Shown here piece after piece: positions 61,707-64,000 of a stretch of 64,000 nt of DNA (positions are counted from its first letter, which is position 1; each line of letters begins with the position of its first letter). The position numbers were made by a program, and so were the translations under genes. A model generated the notes under the pieces. The model was not told where the DNA came from, searched no databases, and saw only the letters and a list, made by a program, of their open reading frames with translations. The DNA is from Saccharopolyspora kobensis (lineage in GTDB: Bacteria; Actinomycetota; Actinomycetes; Mycobacteriales; Pseudonocardiaceae), in assembly GCF_900108315.1 (NCBI RefSeq), contig NZ_FNVB01000005.1, positions 558,001 to 622,000 on the forward strand, in the 5' to 3' direction.

Positions 61707-62762
61707 TCATGGACGTTCCAGGCGCTTCATGATCAGGTCGACGTAGTGGTTCATGTCCGCCTGCAGGCACGGCAGCGACGCGTGCTTGCCGGTGCAGCCC
61801 TCCGCCCACTCGCTGCCGTCGCCGTAGTCGACGAAGGTGTGCGGGATTCCGGCGGCGGTCAGGTTCGCCGAGGTCACCAGGTTGGTGTCCCTGGCGATCT
61901 TCTCGACGACCGCCTGCGCCGGGTTGACGGTCAGGTCGCCGCCGTTGCCGGTGTACAGGGCCACGCCCATGCCGCGCAGGGATTCGACGTGCTGGGCCGG
62001 GCTCTGCGCGTTCCACACGCCGTCCAGCGGCCAGACCGGTGAGCCGAAGATCGCGTCGGGCGCCACCGTCGGCGTGCCGGACGCCTCCATCACCGAGGTG
62101 CCGATCACGGCCGCGCGCACTCCCTGGTTGAGCAGGTCCAGGCCACCGGAGAAGGCGCCCACGTAGCTGAACAGCTCCGGCCGGTGCTCGGCGTAGTGGA
62201 ACGCGCCGAAGCCGCCCATCGAGTGCCCGACGATCGCCCGGCCCTCCCTGGTCGGGATGGTGCTCAGGTTCGCGTCGATCAGCGGGATCAGCTGGTCGAG
62301 GTGGAAGGTCTCCCAGTTCTGCGGGCCGACCGGGCCGGGGTTCACCCAGTTCGAGTACCAGCTGCGGACGCCGTTGGGGTGCACCGTGATCAGCGGCTGG
62401 TCCTCGGTCGCCTGCTCGGCCATCCGCTGGTTGGCCTCGGTGTTGGGCAGGTCGGGGTTGCCGTGCAGCGAGTACAGCACCGGGTAGCGCTCGGCGCTGT
62501 CGTAGTCGGCGGGCAGCGTCACCATGATGTCGTGCTGACCCGCGGTCTGGCCCGGCAGCAGCGTCGGGTTCGGCACCTCGTCGGAGGCGACCGCGAAGAC
62601 GAACGTGCGGTGGTCGTCGTCGACCCACTCCGGCTGGCTCACCACCGTCAGCCCGAAACCGTCGGCGAGCCGCGGTGGTTCGGGCGCCGCGGAGGCGCTG
62701 GGAGCGACCACCGCGGAGGCGGCCATCAGACCTATCGCCAGTGCGGCCCGGCCTCTTCTCAT
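61707..62762 (-). CDS. Secreted esterase of the antigen 85 / esterase D family
   Basis: A 351-residue exported alpha/beta-hydrolase: signal peptide about 1-26 (SASAA), VLYSLHGNPD (oxyanion region), nucleophile elbow GHSMGG (179-184, Ser181), and a late Asp/His region around HTFVDYGDGSEWAEGC. PF00756 includes antigen 85 mycolyltransferases, feruloyl esterases and S-formylglutathione hydrolases; the fibronectin-binding features of antigen 85 are not evident. Two cysteines near the C-terminus (GCTGKHASLPC) probably form a disulfide. Confidence 0.87.
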   Translation of the reverse strand: MRRGRAALAIGLMAASAVVAPSASAAPEPPRLADGFGLTVVSQPEWVDDDHRTFVFAVASDEVPNPTLLPGQTAGQHDIMVTLPADYDSAERYPVLYSLHGNPDLPNTEANQRMAEQATEDQPLITVHPNGVRSWYSNWVNPGPVGPQNWETFHLDQLIPLIDANLSTIPTREGRAIVGHSMGGFGAFHYAEHRPELFSYVGAFSGGLDLLNQGVRAAVIGTSVMEASGTPTVAPDAIFGSPVWPLDGVWNAQSPAQHVESLRGMGVALYTGNGGDLTVNPAQAVVEKIARDTNLVTSANLTAAGIPHTFVDYGDGSEWAEGCTGKHASLPCLQADMNHYVDLIMKRLERP

Positions 62763-62924
62763 CACATCGGACCTTTCCCCAGGGGTGAACCGCTCGGCTG
62801 TCCCGACCGGCACCGCTGATCTTGCCGTTCGCGCTGATCAGCGGGCCAGGACACCGAACCGGCCATGCATGTCCGGTCGGCCGGATAAGGTCCGATGGCC
62901 GAGATCATCCCGACGGGAGCCCAC

Positions 62925-64000
62925 GTGACGAGCGAGTTCGGCCCGCTGCTGCGCCAGTTGCGCAAGCAGGCGGGCATGACGCAGGAACGGCTCGCGGAGC
63001 GGTCCGAGCTCGCGGTGCGCACCATCCGCCGGCTGGAGACCGGCGCCGGGAACGATCCCCGGGTCGGCACGGTGAAGCTGCTGGCGCGGGCCCTGGACCT
63101 CTCACCGGACGACCGGCAGCGCCTGATGGCCGCCGCCAGCAGCACGCCGCTGCCCGCCGGAGAACCGGCCGCCGAGGCACCGGCCGAGCGACCTGCCGAA
63201 GCGCCGCCGGAACGGCGGACCGCCGCCCAGCGGGCCCTGGACGAAGCCGCCGAGCAGCTCGCTCAGGTGGTCGCCGCCCGCTGGCAGCGCGAGGAGGAGC
63301 ACCGCCGGGTCCACGACCCGTTCCAGCTGCCGGTGCGGTTCCGGGTCGGCGAATCCACCGGCGGGCTCGGCGAGATCGTCGACGTCTACCGCCGGACGCC
63401 GTCCGGGCGGCTGGTGGTGCTGGGCCGCCCGGGATCCGGCAAGACGATCCTGGCGCTGCGGTTCGTGCTGGATCACCTGCGGACCCGCCGCGACGCCGAT
63501 CCGGTGCCGGTGATCTTCAGCGTCGGATCGTGGGACCCGACGGCCACCGCGCTGCGGGACTGGCTGATCGACCAGCTGCTGCGCGACTACCCGGGCCTGG
63601 TCGCGACCGCTCCCGACGGTTCGACGCTGGCCGCCGCGCTGGTCGAGGCCGGCCGGGTCCTGCCGGTGCTCGACGGCTTCGACGAGATCTCCAACGCCCT
63701 GCACCGCGCCGCGCTGGAAGCGCTCAACGCCACCACGCTCCCGCTGCTGCTGACCAGCCGACCCGGCGAGTACGGCAGAGCGGTGGAAGCGACGGCGTTG
63801 GCGCGCGCCGCCGAGATCGAGCTCGCCGACCTCACCCGCGCCGATCTGGCCGACTACCTCGGGGCCACGTGGGATCCCGTCCTCGACGAACTGCGCGATC
63901 GCCCGGAGAGCGGCGCTGCCGCCAACATCACCGCAGCGCTGACCACGCCGTTGATGGTCGTGCTCGCCCGCACCGTCTACCGCGACGCGAATCCGTCCGA
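62925..64000 (+). CDS. XRE-HTH / NACHT NTPase protein (C-terminus cut off by window edge)
   Basis: A frame running off the right edge, about 358 residues visible. GTG 62925 follows GGGAG. Residues 4-65 are a Cro/C1-type helix-turn-helix (LRKQAGMTQERLAERSELAV), a linker rich in Ala, Glu and Pro follows, then a NACHT domain with Walker A GRPGSGKT (167-174), Walker B LPVLDGFDEI (246-255) and LLTSRPGEY. NACHT proteins with HTH domains are common in actinobacteria; some bacterial NACHT proteins defend against phage. The missing C-terminus would hold the sensor repeats. Confidence 0.85.
   Translation, partial: MTSEFGPLLRQLRKQAGMTQERLAERSELAVRTIRRLETGAGNDPRVGTVKLLARALDLSPDDRQRLMAAASSTPLPAGEPAAEAPAERPAEAPPERRTAAQRALDEAAEQLAQVVAARWQREEEHRRVHDPFQLPVRFRVGESTGGLGEIVDVYRRTPSGRLVVLGRPGSGKTILALRFVLDHLRTRRDADPVPVIFSVGSWDPTATALRDWLIDQLLRDYPGLVATAPDGSTLAAALVEAGRVLPVLDGFDEISNALHRAALEALNATTLPLLLTSRPGEYGRAVEATALARAAEIELADLTRADLADYLGATWDPVLDELRDRPESGAAANITAALTTPLMVVLARTVYRDANPS

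Overview
The window is very GC-rich DNA from an actinobacterium. The gene set (RpfB with ksgA and ispE, protein O-mannosyltransferase, SepX/GlpR beside Glp, MprAB-like kinase/regulator beside a PepD-like protease, zinc-free ribosomal protein paralogues) and gene order match, from memory, two conserved mycobacterial blocks: Rv1013-Rv1002c (here 1-20529) and Rv0996-Rv0979A (here 33001-47082). A non-mycobacterial relative such as Pseudonocardiaceae (Saccharopolyspora-like) is my best guess; the genus is inference.

Layout. 1-20529: truncated fatty-acyl-AMP ligase, ABC-F ATPase, ispE, a SAM-riboswitch-controlled metNIQ methionine importer inserted between ispE and ksgA, ksgA, rpfB with a long leader, a second small Rpf, tatD, metG, secreted lipase, DUF4185/GH183-like protein, pabB, rsmI, pmt. 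20581-32391 is more variable: ABC-2 exporter with divergent DesKR-like two-component pair, lysine 6-aminotransferase, cytidine deaminase-like enzyme, ankyrin protein, katA with a Fur repressor on a leaderless promoter, an orphan acyl-CoA-dehydrogenase-fold monooxygenase, a Tat-exported M23 hydrolase and an NTF2-like protein. 32785-47082: tRNA-Ala, sepX/glpR, rimJ, glp, galU, 5-FCL, a CIRCE-controlled FmdB/Ruc-like protein, SAF protein, mscL, small proteins, moaB2, htrA/pepD, galT-deoR and an MprAB-like pair. 46930-49896 is a zinc-starvation divergon: mrf-rpmE2-rpmF on one strand and rpmB-rpmG-rpsN-rpsR on the other, around one Zur-like box. 50038-64000 is mixed: bluB, a GGDEF protein, a GT-B-like gene carrying an 8-bp tandem repeat, a STAND NTPase, tRNA-Arg, cyclophilin-like protein, methyltransferase, MarR, a Pycsar-effector-like membrane protein, secreted hydrolases and a truncated XRE-NACHT protein.

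The most unusual signal is not a gene. At least four families of small palindromic elements are scattered between genes. Family II has five copies, each exactly 44 bp, built as palindromic arm, 8-bp core, palindromic arm, and AT-rich in a GC-rich genome. One copy lies inside the mrf coding region and is translated in frame. Family III (59-60 bp, three copies) has the same plan with other sequence. Family I (42-48 bp, five copies) is a long single hairpin. Family IV flanks metQ. A second signal is ten perfect copies of an 8-bp repeat near the start of the 52339-53628 gene, where copy number would set the reading frame.
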